From JACQFK01 sp041482015 (GTDB taxonomy: Bacteria > Planctomycetota > MHYJ01 > JACPRB01): DNA of 18,181 nucleotides. How positions within the stretch are numbered: position 1 is the stretch's first letter; every line of letters starts with the position of its first letter. Location of the stretch: assembly GCA_041482015.1 (NCBI GenBank), contig JBGPCZ010000125.1, positions 1 through 18,181 of the forward strand, given 5' to 3'. Under the pieces are notes generated by a model. The model had not been told where the DNA came from and did not search any database. It saw nothing but the letters and a program-made list of their open reading frames with translations. The translations under genes were made by a program, and so were the position numbers. Below are positions 1-5,588 of this stretch, piece by piece.

Positions 1-17
1 CTTTGAATTTTCACCCC
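1..17. repeat. 17-base direct repeat, copy 1
   Basis: The sequence CTTTGAATTTTCACCCC at 1-17 recurs exactly at 2380-2396, same orientation, bracketing the accessory island of recombinase scraps and toxin-antitoxin genes. It is AT-rich against a high-GC background. Similar TTTGAA/TTTCACC words occur near the ends of some IS21-type insertion sequences, but no transposase gene is present, so the origin is inference. The window starts at the first base of the repeat, so it may extend further left. Confidence 0.7.
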
Positions 18-44
18 GGCCGCGCCCTGCAGGGCGCGGCCGGG
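15..44. repeat. Perfect 30-base GC palindrome
   Basis: Bases 15-44 read identically on both strands (15-base arms, no loop, centre CCCTGCAGGG). Pairing stops at 14/45. It overlaps the end of the 17-base repeat. It could be a rho-independent-type hairpin for a gene ending left of the window, the folded end of a mobile element, or a protein-binding palindrome. No T-run follows it on the plus strand, which weakens the terminator reading. Confidence 0.7.
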
Positions 45-100
45 CCTCGATCAAACCCGTGGCCCACTCCTCCTCCCCCGCCCGTCCCTTCCCATGACTT

Positions 101-140
101 CCCCGCCTCCCCCTAAGCCTCGTTTGTCCGTCCTATCCGC
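101..140 (+). repeat. Dispersed 40-base repeat, copy 1
   Basis: Bases 101-140 match 8981-9021 with one indel and a few mismatches. The last 22 bases of this copy (119-140) are identical to 9000-9021. The copy sits directly upstream of the first recombinase scrap and may mark the breakpoint where the rest of that gene was lost. No coding function is visible. Confidence 0.65.
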
Positions 141-142
141 CG

Positions 143-298
143 ACCGAGATGATCCGGAACCGGGCCAATCCAGCTCACGTAAAGGATCTGCTCGGGCACG
201 AGGACTTCGGGAGCCTCAATGCCTACGTCCGGCTCGAGATCCAGGACCTGAAGGATGCTCATCGGAGGTTTCATCCTTGGGAGCAGGACGGAGATGAC
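143..298 (+). pseudogene. Tyrosine recombinase C-terminal remnant 1
   Basis: Read in the frame of the ATG at 149, the sequence encodes the C-terminal end of a tyrosine-type recombinase/phage integrase. The LLGHED segment carries the conserved Gly-His of the catalytic domain, and NAYVRLE supplies the expected catalytic Tyr. The tail LKDAHRRFHPWEQD resembles that of many integrases of this subgroup. Homology starts at Thr-Glu-Met (143-151). Upstream, where the HxLRH box and the rest of the protein should be, the sequence is instead the dispersed repeat at 101-140. About 50 codons survive of a protein normally near 300 residues, so it cannot be an active recombinase. The frame stays open to 343, but the residues after the Trp-Glu-Gln-Asp tail look unrelated. 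Confidence 0.75.
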
Positions 299-351
299 GC
301 TGCAGAACCTGGGGCGATTCCGGTACCTGCCCCCAGAATATAGCTGGGACT

Positions 352-379
352 TTGAATTACAACGACTTTGTTGTATTCT
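352..379 (+). promoter_or_regulatory. Toxin-antitoxin promoter 1 with operator-like inverted repeat
   Basis: A -35-like TTGAAT (352-357) and a -10-like TATTCT (374-379) are separated by 16 bases. The spacer holds a perfect inverted repeat, ACAAC (359-363), six bases, GTTGT (370-374); the symmetry extends outward as GAAT/ATTC with one extra T on the left. A Shine-Dalgarno GGAGG (391-395) precedes the toxin ATG at 400. Placement of a dyad between -35 and -10 fits autorepression by the XRE antitoxin. That is an inference. Confidence 0.55.
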
Positions 380-399
380 TGGTTCCGGACGGAGGGGAC

Positions 400-760
400 A
401 TGTACGAGGTCGTCTACTACACGACGGTGCGGGGCGATTCGCCGGTCGAGGAGTTCATCAATGCGATCCGGAGAAGGAGCAACGGAAGGTGGCGGGGTTC
501 CTGGAACTCCTGGCCAGGAAGGGCCACAGCTCAGGCGGCCCTACGCGGATCACGTAAGGGGTGACCTCCGGGAGCTTCGGATGCAGTTTGGACGAAACGA
601 GTACAGAGTATTCCACTTCTTCGTCCAGGGGCAGCGGGTCGTACTCGTCCATGCCTATGCGAAGAAGACCCAAAAACTGCCCGAACGCGAGATGGGGACG
701 GCAGAAGAGCGGATGAAGGATTTCAAGAAGAGGCTGAGTGCCGGGGAGCTGGAGCCATGA
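400..760 (+). pseudogene. RelE/HigB-like (Gp49 family) toxin, two frameshifts
   Basis: The original gene would run from ATG 400 (good GGAGG at 391-395) to TGA 758-760. The three reading-frame pieces join into one coherent RelE-superfamily toxin: MYEVVYYTTVRGDSPVEEF, then PEKEQRKVAGFLELLARKG, then PQLRRPYADHVRGDLRELR followed by the strand FHFFVQGQRVVLVHAYAKKT. The last two parts are typical of HigB/Gp49-like mRNA interferases. The frame is lost by one missing base near 466-467 and one near 522-523. Adding two bases to the 361-base interval gives exactly 121 codons, as expected for about 120 residues. Translation from 400 would stop at 564. The stop overlaps the antitoxin start (ATGA), the usual coupled order. 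Sequencing or assembly error is the alternative to genuine decay. Confidence 0.78.
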
Positions 761-1062
761 AGAAGATGATGAAGATGCGCTACTTTGGCGACTGGCTCAA
801 AGAGAAGCTGCGCGACCCGAGCTTCCGGAAGGGCTACCAAGAAGCCCGGATGGCGGTGATGCTGGGGTACAAGATTCACCAACTCCGGGAGAAGCTGGGG
901 CTGACGCAGGCGGAGCTGGCCAAGCGAATGGGAACGAAGCAGCAGGCGATCGCGCGGCTTGAGCGCGGCGACTACGATGGATTTACGCTGAAGACGCTCG
1001 AGAGGATCGCCGAGGCCACGAAGACAGAGCTCGTGATCGATTTTCGTCGCACGGGAAGCTGA
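757..1062 (+). CDS. XRE-family antitoxin (HigA-like)
   Basis: This 101-residue protein has a lambda-repressor-type helix-turn-helix at about residues 37-92 (YKIHQLREKLGLTQAELAKR, then TKQQAIARLERGD). The N-terminal segment FGDWLKEKLRDPSFRKGYQE is typical of antitoxins that follow Gp49/HigB-like toxins. Its ATG overlaps the toxin stop as ATGA, and GGGGAG (743-748) can serve as ribosome site. It would neutralise the upstream toxin and repress their promoter at 352-379. Because the toxin frame is broken, ribosomes starting at 400 stop at 564 and coupling should be lost. The gene itself is intact, so it may persist as an orphan antitoxin or DNA-binding regulator. Confidence 0.85.
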   Translation: MKKMMKMRYFGDWLKEKLRDPSFRKGYQEARMAVMLGYKIHQLREKLGLTQAELAKRMGTKQQAIARLERGDYDGFTLKTLERIAEATKTELVIDFRRTGS

Positions 1063-1165
1063 TCCGGATCGACGGATCCCAAGCGCTCGACAAACCAAAG
1101 CCAATCGGAGATTTCCCAACGAGTTCTTAACCAGTAAATAATCCTACTCCAACAATTCCAAGACC
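1063..1165. other. Non-coding gap between TA unit 1 and recombinase scrap 2
   Basis: No gene or clear regulatory structure is visible. The stretch has lower GC than its surroundings and contains the short palindrome GATCCGGATC next to the antitoxin stop. It probably represents an old junction between inserted pieces. Confidence 0.4.
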
Positions 1166-1326
1166 ACCGGGATGATCCGGAATCGTGCGAACGTCGCGCA
1201 CGTGAGGGACCTCCTGGGACACGAGGACTCCGGGAGCATGAAGTTCCTACATCAAGCTCGAGATCGTCGACCTCAAGGATGCCCACAGAAAGTTTCATCC
1301 GCGGGAGCAGGGGGAGCAGGAGGACG
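1166..1326 (+). pseudogene. Tyrosine recombinase C-terminal remnant 2, frameshifted
   Basis: From the ATG at 1172 the sequence encodes MIRNRANVAHVRDLLGHED, nearly identical to remnant 1. One extra base near 1246-1249 (ttcc where remnant 1 has gcc) then shifts the frame, and the homologous tail YIKLEIVDLKDAHRKFHP continues in the next frame. The conserved Gly-His and the catalytic Tyr are both recognisable but in different frames. As in remnant 1, homology begins at Thr-x-Met, with unrelated DNA upstream. The two copies are diverged paralogues rather than a recent duplication. The remnant is non-functional as a recombinase and precedes the second toxin-antitoxin unit, just as remnant 1 precedes the first. 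Confidence 0.72.
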
Positions 1327-1393
1327 AGGACGGCCTTGGCCGGGGCCGCGGTCAGGACATAGACGTTCCCTGGGCTCCTCAAGATGTTCCCTC

Positions 1394-1422
1394 TTTAATG
1401 TGACTTACATTCATGATATACT
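1394..1422 (+). promoter_or_regulatory. Toxin-antitoxin promoter 2 with operator-like inverted repeat
   Basis: A -10-like TATACT (1417-1422) lies 17 bases after a weak -35-like TTTAAT (1394-1399). A perfect dyad AATGT (1397-1401), GACTT, ACATT (1407-1411) covers the spacer. GACTT is also found at the centre of the dyad upstream of the first toxin (364-368), though the arms differ. GGAGGGAGG (1433-1441) follows as ribosome site. Autoregulation by the downstream XRE antitoxin is inferred. Confidence 0.5.
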
Positions 1423-1445
1423 TCGGAGGTTCGGAGGGAGGCGGG

Positions 1446-1697
1446 GTGGCACGGTTCAAATGGGACGATTGGAACCTGGCGAAAATCGCGGCCCATGGGC
1501 TGAGTTCGGATGAGGTGGAGCACGCCTACGAACACGCCGTCGGACCGCACGCGAAGCGAGAGGACGACTCCTATGAGACGGTCGGAGCGACGCCCTCCGG
1601 GAAGGTCATCCTGATGGCTTGGCGCTACAACGAGGAGTTTGACGCACTGGAGGAAGGATCGGTGATCCGGGTGGTATTCGTGATCACAGCCTATTGA
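1446..1697 (+). CDS. BrnT-like ribonuclease toxin
   Basis: The product is 83 residues from GTG 1446, chosen because GGAGGGAGG ends five bases upstream; an ATG at 1413 would add 11 residues that do not look family-like. The N-terminal FKWDDWNLAKIAAHGLSSDE matches the BrnT pattern (F-x-W-D-x-x-K/N...HG-[VI]-x-x-x-E), and the later strands (YETVGATPSGKVILMAWR ... VIRVVFVITAY) fit the small RelE-like fold of BrnT RNases, ending in the usual R-x-[VI]-x-x-x-A segment. It is immediately followed by an antitoxin gene, the order typical of brnTA. Classical BrnA partners have a ribbon-helix-helix or AT-hook-like domain, whereas the partner here is XRE-type, so the gene is named only as BrnT-like. The frame is intact. 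Confidence 0.68.
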   Translation: MARFKWDDWNLAKIAAHGLSSDEVEHAYEHAVGPHAKREDDSYETVGATPSGKVILMAWRYNEEFDALEEGSVIRVVFVITAY

Positions 1698-1705
1698 GGG
1701 TGAAG

Positions 1706-2131
1706 ATGAACCGTCGCGACAAGGCGCATGCGCCGCGTCCAGACATGATCTGGAGCGAGAAGCACGGCATGTGGATCGACCGGGACACGCGGTCGCCGGA
1801 GCGAAAGGCCAAGGATGAGGCGATCGTGAAGTCTCTCGAGGCGGACCAGGGCCGGATCCGGGCGGTCCTCAAGCAGGCACAGGAGGCGTACGACCGGCAG
1901 GCTGCGGCCATCGAAGGGGTGGCGCAGAGTCTTGCCGTGAGCCTGCTGGGGCAGCTGGTGGAGGCTCGGAAGAAGGCCGGCCTGACGCAGGCGGAAGTGG
2001 CGCGGCGGATGAATGTGCCGCAATCCGCGGTCGTGCGCCTGGAGTCCGCCGCCCACAGCCCGACCCTGGCGACGCTCAGCCGATATGCCGCGGCGGTCGG
2101 GGTCAAGCTCGAGGCGCGTCGAATCGCGTAA
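1706..2131 (+). CDS. XRE-family antitoxin partner of the BrnT-like toxin
   Basis: This 141-residue protein starts at ATG 1706, 8 bases after the toxin stop, with GAGGG at 1696-1700 as ribosome site; TTG 1694 and GTG 1700 in the same frame are alternatives. Residues 81-136 form a helix-turn-helix of the XRE/Cro type (LVEARKKAGLTQAEVARRMN, then PQSAVVRLESAAHSPTLATL). The first 75 residues are charged and probably helical (ERKAKDEAIVKSLEADQGRI), with an N-terminal DMIWSEKHGMWID segment that may bind the toxin. It should act as antitoxin and as repressor at 1394-1422. The long N-terminal extension is unusual against compact HigA-type proteins of about 100 residues. Confidence 0.75.
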   Translation: MNRRDKAHAPRPDMIWSEKHGMWIDRDTRSPERKAKDEAIVKSLEADQGRIRAVLKQAQEAYDRQAAAIEGVAQSLAVSLLGQLVEARKKAGLTQAEVARRMNVPQSAVVRLESAAHSPTLATLSRYAAAVGVKLEARRIA

Positions 2132-2248
2132 CGCCTACGGCCGGCCAGGCATCGGGTGCACTACAGGCGGAGCAACTCGATGTTCGCCCCCGCCAGACCG
2201 CGAACGGGAGGGAGCCAATTGGGAGTCTCCTGCGCTCTCCCTGCCTCC

Positions 2249-2353
2249 AGGGAGTACGATGCCTTCGGGACGATCATCCCCAACAGCCTGACCGGAACGT
2301 GGCCCGGAAGATGGGGCTACCAGGGCCAGGCGTGGATCGAGATCCTCCACTAA
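2249..2353 (+). pseudogene. YD-repeat (RHS) protein fragment
   Basis: The frame ending at TAA 2351-2353 encodes REYDAFGTIIPNSLTGTWPG followed by RWGYQGQAWIEI. The Y-D-A-F-G motif and the G-x-W-x-x-x-W/F-x-Y-x-G-Q ending are hallmarks of the last YD repeat in RHS/wall-associated proteins. The usual DPETGRF core sequence after it is missing because of the stop. Upstream in-frame residues are not RHS-like. Only about 35 codons remain of what would be a very large gene, so this is a relic. Length is short, so the assignment is moderate. Confidence 0.45.
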
Positions 2354-2355
2354 GA

Positions 2356-2369
2356 AGGCGCCGTAGCGC
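2356..2369. repeat. Small hairpin after the RHS fragment
   Basis: GGCGC, CGTA, GCGCC forms a five-pair stem with a four-base loop just after the TAA at 2353 and shortly before the second 17-base repeat. There is no following T-run, so a terminator role is doubtful. Confidence 0.35.
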
Positions 2370-2379
2370 CCCGGCTCCT

Positions 2380-2396
2380 CTTTGAATTTTCACCCC
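2380..2396. repeat. 17-base direct repeat, copy 2
   Basis: Exact copy of bases 1-17. It marks the right boundary of the accessory island; the minus-strand glycosyltransferase gene ends 67 bases further on. The following CCCCAAGCCTCG also resembles part of the dispersed repeat at 101-140 (CCCCTAAGCCTCG), suggesting that both repeats belong to one element type. Confidence 0.7.
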
Positions 2397-2462
2397 CCCA
2401 AGCCTCGACCCTGGCCCCGATTCCTGGAAGGGTCAATCTGGGCGGAAGGTCCGGGATTCCCG

Positions 2463-4283
2463 TTATCGGGGCGCGATTTCGGTGACGACCTCGGAGAGGG
2501 TCACGCCCTTCGCGCGCACGGCCCGGGCCACCTCGACGAGGTCGGGCCAGTCGTGAAGGAGTCGGCCGAAGCGGGCCACCAGGCGGCGCGCCAGGTCGCG
2601 CGCGGCGTCGCGATCCCGCCCCTTGAGAAGCTCGAACGGGAGCACGAAGTCATCGTCGGTCAGCCGCCGGTGGAGCTCGTCAAGGGTTTTCCGGAGATCG
2701 GCGGCCCAGAAGGGCGCCGTTCCCTCGAACTGCCGGAGGTCGCTCTCGATCTGCCCGGCCCTCTGGCCGGTCCGCAGCCAGTGGAGCTTCCGGAGGATCT
2801 CCTCGAAGTGGGAAAGGGGGAGCGCGCCGAGGTCCATCAGGTGGCGGCCGAGCATCCGCAGCCGGTCGGCGCCCGAGGGACGCGCGGGCCCGGGCTCGAA
2901 CGACCCCATGAGCATCCCGGTCAGCTCCCCGAAGTGGAGCACGAAGGGCTGCTTCCAGACGTCGTCGGGGGAGAACGCGCGCCGATCGGGCGGGGCGTGG
3001 AGGATCGTCCAGGGAAGATGGCCGATCAGGGCGCCGTCGAAGCACTTGCGGAGGGTGAGCGCGAAGAGGCCGTCCTGGAACCGATGGACGGGCATGAACG
3101 GGGGGAGCAGGCGGCGATGGTCGAAGCCCGTGCCGTACGTCATGAGGTACGGCCGGTCGCTCAGCGTCGGGACGCGGGCGGCGCGGACGACCTCGCGGCT
3201 CGCGCACGCCGAGCGGTACGCCGCCTCCGACGCGAGGAACCGGTCGCGGGAAGGACCGGAGCGGCCGTGGAGCCAGGCGGACGTCCCCATCGCGCAGTCC
3301 CCGGCCAGGCCGATCTGCGTCACGCGCACCTCGGCCTCTCCCGACGTGAGCCTCTGAAGGAATCGGGAGTCCATCGTGTCCAGGTCGATGGCGCCGCGGG
3401 ACGCGGGCCCTCCGACCAGCCCCCCGAGCTCGCGTCCGAGGTACTCGCCGTGCAGCGCCATGAAGTCGCGCGAGACGACCGGCGAAGCCTTGAGCGCGGA
3501 GTCACGATCGGGATGGAACCAGGTGTCCGCCATCTCGATCTCGGAGGAGAGGGCGAGACGATCCATCTCGCCGCCGGGGACGCTTCCGATCCGGCAGACG
3601 GTGTCGTCGTCGACACTGACGAAGAGTTCGCCGATCGTCTCGAGCAGGAGCGCGTTCCGGTTGGCCCCGGTCGTGCGGCCGCAGTTCTCCGGATCAAACA
3701 GCGCGAACTCGACCGTCTCCGGGTCCGCCCCTTCGCGGACCATCGCGTCGGCGAAGCGCCGCTTCTCCGGGGGCCCGCCGTAGCGGATCCCGGGGCCGAG
3801 CTTCTCGCGGGTGCGCCGGCGCATCTCGGGGTCGGGCGAGTCGTCCAGGACGATGAAGCGGCAGGGCCGGCCGTGGGTCTTCGCGTTCTCGACGTAGCTC
3901 GCGAGGCAGCGTTCGAGGCTTTCGGGCCGGTCCTTCGTGACGATGCCGAGCGTGGCCGGGGGCTGCGGCTCGGGCCGCCCGGGCTTCATCCGGCGGCACC
4001 GGTCGAGGAGATCGCGGCGCGACACGAGGAGGCCCGCCTCCGCGAACCGGAGGAGCCGCTCGCGGATCACCTGGATCTCCGCCGGAGGGAGGCCGCCGAT
4101 CCGCCCGATCTCGCGGGCGTGGTCGTCGAGCGTGCGGAACTCGTGGCATGCGTGGAGCAGGTCGACCTCGATCCCGGGGAGGAGGTGGGCGCGCTTCACG
4201 TCCTCGGAATAGACGAGCTCGCGCTCCGTCCCCATGCGGAAGGTGGCCACGCCCAGGGCGCGGAAGAGGTCGGTCTCGCTCAC
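2463..4283 (-). CDS. Glycosyltransferase with RRE/PqqD-like N-terminal domain
   Basis: The product is 606 residues. Residues about 25-95 (SEDVKRAHLLPGIEVDLLHA, later RERLLRFAEAGLLVSRRDLL) have the spacing of a PqqD-like RiPP recognition element, a small winged-helix domain that binds leader peptides; this is a pattern judgement. From residue 110 a GT-A glycosyltransferase fold starts: GIVTKDRPESLERCL (113-127), a strand ending in LDDSPDP (146-152), GANRN (206-210) and the metal-binding D-x-D-type triplet SVDDD (223-227). The C-terminal 200 residues are mostly helical and unrecognised. It would transfer a sugar to a peptide or other acceptor in the cytoplasm. It is divergent from the precursor peptide gene. 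The start is GTG at 4283 with no ribosome site; a TAGAAT nine bases upstream would give an almost leaderless transcript. Met17 is an alternative start. Confidence 0.7.
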   Translation of the reverse strand: MSETDLFRALGVATFRMGTERELVYSEDVKRAHLLPGIEVDLLHACHEFRTLDDHAREIGRIGGLPPAEIQVIRERLLRFAEAGLLVSRRDLLDRCRRMKPGRPEPQPPATLGIVTKDRPESLERCLASYVENAKTHGRPCRFIVLDDSPDPEMRRRTREKLGPGIRYGGPPEKRRFADAMVREGADPETVEFALFDPENCGRTTGANRNALLLETIGELFVSVDDDTVCRIGSVPGGEMDRLALSSEIEMADTWFHPDRDSALKASPVVSRDFMALHGEYLGRELGGLVGGPASRGAIDLDTMDSRFLQRLTSGEAEVRVTQIGLAGDCAMGTSAWLHGRSGPSRDRFLASEAAYRSACASREVVRAARVPTLSDRPYLMTYGTGFDHRRLLPPFMPVHRFQDGLFALTLRKCFDGALIGHLPWTILHAPPDRRAFSPDDVWKQPFVLHFGELTGMLMGSFEPGPARPSGADRLRMLGRHLMDLGALPLSHFEEILRKLHWLRTGQRAGQIESDLRQFEGTAPFWAADLRKTLDELHRRLTDDDFVLPFELLKGRDRDAARDLARRLVARFGRLLHDWPDLVEVARAVRAKGVTLSEVVTEIAPR

Positions 4284-4392
4284 GGGGAGGGGATTCTAAG
4301 AGAAGAAAGAAGGAAGAAGGAAGAAGAAAGAGGAAAGACGAAGGGAGATCAGGAGATCATCGGAGATGCGGCGAGGGAAGGCTGCGGATTCC
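4284..4392. promoter_or_regulatory. Purine-rich divergent intergenic region
   Basis: Bases 4299-4343 are almost entirely A and G (AAGAAGGAAGAAGG-type runs), strikingly unlike the surrounding coding DNA. They are followed by three spaced copies of GGAGAT[C/G] at 4344-4350, 4352-4358 and 4362-4368. On the minus strand, TAGAAT (4293-4298) is a possible -10 box for the glycosyltransferase starting at GTG 4283. The triplet repeat lies just upstream of the precursor promoter and could bind an activator. No protein is known to recognise it. Confidence 0.4.
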
Positions 4393-4440
4393 TTGACAAG
4401 GACGAGAGACGGCGGGTACTATCCCCACAAGATAAGAGGA
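4393..4440 (+). promoter_or_regulatory. Promoter and ribosome site of the precursor peptide operon
   Basis: A consensus -35 TTGACA (4393-4398) is followed after 18 bases by TACTAT (4417-4422), a four-of-six -10 match. AGAGGA (4435-4440) sits seven bases before the ATG at 4448. This is the best sigma-70-type promoter in the window and points to strong expression of the peptide and the following glycosyltransferase. Confidence 0.65.
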
Positions 4441-4447
4441 ACACCCA

Positions 4448-4678
4448 ATGGACTGGCAGAATTTCGAAGCGGTCTGGGGAGTCATGGGGCTCAGCGAGGC
4501 GCAGCAGCGCGAGGTCCAGGGCGGCACCACCTCCTCCAACCGCGTTGCGACCTTGAGGTGCGCGCTCCAGACTTACCTGACCGACATCCAGAATTGCGGA
4601 CGGTCGACCGCCCGCTCGGTCCTGCTGAGCAACATCCGGAACAACACCTGCACTTCGTGCGGGTACGGGTCGGTCTAG
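4448..4678 (+). CDS. RiPP precursor peptide with double-glycine leader
   Basis: This 76-residue peptide has a bipartite layout. Residues 1-26 end in LSEAQQREVQGG: relative to the cut after Gly26, Leu is at -12, Ser at -11, Val at -4 and Gly-Gly at -2/-1, matching the leader consensus recognised by C39 peptidases. The 50-residue core (27-76) starts TTSSNR and contains Cys38, Cys50, Cys68 and Cys71 (C-x11-C-x17-C-x2-C), many Ser/Thr, two probable amphipathic helices (about 33-48 and 53-64) and the tail NNTCTSCGYGSV. It has its own strong promoter and AGAGGA ribosome site. Neighbours encode two glycosyltransferases and a C39-type exporter, so a secreted, probably glycosylated and perhaps disulfide-bonded peptide is inferred. 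Glycocins share this gene logic but have a different cysteine pattern. No known peptide family was recognised by sequence. Confidence 0.82.
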   Translation: MDWQNFEAVWGVMGLSEAQQREVQGGTTSSNRVATLRCALQTYLTDIQNCGRSTARSVLLSNIRNNTCTSCGYGSV

Positions 4679-4693
4679 GCTAGACCTCCGGCG

Positions 4694-5581
4694 GTGGGAG
4701 TCACGCCCCGGAAGGTCGGGATCGCCTTCACGATCCGCGAGAAGTTCAGCTGGGCGCTCGAGAGCCTCAAGCGCCTCTACCGGCACACCGATACCCCCTT
4801 CACCCTTTACGTCGTCGACAGCATCTATCCGGCCCCGGTCCGGGACGACCTCACGCGCTTCCTTGCGGACAAGGAGAACGTCGTCTGGATCCCGTCCGAC
4901 CGATTCCTCTATCCGAACCAGGCGCTGAACGAGGCGGTCGCCCGGCTGAAGGAGCCGTACGTCTGGCTCGTCCAAAACGACGTGCTCGTCGAGCCCGGGT
5001 GCGGCGACCGGATGCTCCAGGCGTTCGAGGAGCTCCGCTGCGACATGGTCGCGCCCGCGGTGTTCGAGATCCAGGACGGCCGGCTCCGTGACCACCATCG
5101 GGAGATCGACGACGAGATCATCGTGCAGGTGGAGGACGTGGTCGTCGTCGGCTATCCGAACGAGGCGCCCCGCGAGGCGGGTCGGCGACGGGTCCATCAC
5201 TTCGAACTCCACAGCCTGATGATGACGGCCGAGGCCGCGCGGCGGGTCTGCCCGCTCCCGGTGCTCAACACGCGCGAGCACTACGACCTGGCGATCCAGG
5301 CGTGGAAGCTGGGGATGTCGGTCTATCTGGAAGACCGGTCCCGGGCGACGTACGTCCTCCCGCCGATCCGGGAGTACGATTGCGATTATTTCAGGTTCCG
5401 CTGGGACCGTGAAGAGGCCCGGCGATCCTATCGGGCGATCGAGGCGCGGTGGCCGGACGTCGTGAACCTGCCCGAGGTGAGCGGATATATCGACTGGCTT
5501 CAGAGGTACCTCGGTTCCGACCAGGTGCTCCGCGCGGACAGCCCCACCCCCGAGCTGCCCGAGCGGCTCCATCCCGCCTGA
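4694..5581 (+). CDS. Family-2-like glycosyltransferase (RiPP-associated)
   Basis: This 295-residue protein has a GT-A fold. Residues 6-45 form the nucleotide-binding start (KVGIAFTIREKFSWALESLK, then FTLYVVDSI), RFLYPNQALNEAV (70-82) is the N-x-x-x-N/A region of GT2 enzymes, and WLVQNDVLVEPG (91-102) carries the metal-binding D-x-D equivalent Asn95-Asp96-Val97. A later REHYDLAIQAWKLG segment is the usual acceptor-side E-x-x-D helix. There is no transmembrane segment, so it should be cytosolic. It begins at GTG 4694, 15 bases after the precursor stop, without a clear ribosome site, so translation is probably coupled. The immediate downstream position makes the precursor peptide its most likely substrate. 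The transferred sugar cannot be read from sequence. It ends 7 bases before the convergent HlyD gene. Confidence 0.78.
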   Translation: MGVTPRKVGIAFTIREKFSWALESLKRLYRHTDTPFTLYVVDSIYPAPVRDDLTRFLADKENVVWIPSDRFLYPNQALNEAVARLKEPYVWLVQNDVLVEPGCGDRMLQAFEELRCDMVAPAVFEIQDGRLRDHHREIDDEIIVQVEDVVVVGYPNEAPREAGRRRVHHFELHSLMMTAEAARRVCPLPVLNTREHYDLAIQAWKLGMSVYLEDRSRATYVLPPIREYDCDYFRFRWDREEARRSYRAIEARWPDVVNLPEVSGYIDWLQRYLGSDQVLRADSPTPELPERLHPA

Positions 5582-5588
5582 GCCCGCC

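Noticed and set aside
94..297. Plus-strand frame of 67 codons starting at 94
   Set aside because: It overlaps the recombinase scrap in a different frame, is Pro/Arg/Ser-rich, and has no recognisable domain.
359..374. Integron attC-type site
   Set aside because: The dyad lacks the RYYYAAC/GTTRRRY core sites and sits exactly between promoter elements, so an operator is more plausible.
2382..4556. Plus-strand open frame of about 724 codons
   Set aside because: It is antisense to the glycosyltransferase at 2463-4283, has a low-complexity Arg/Glu/Gly/Pro composition and no recognisable motif; it reflects high GC in third codon positions.
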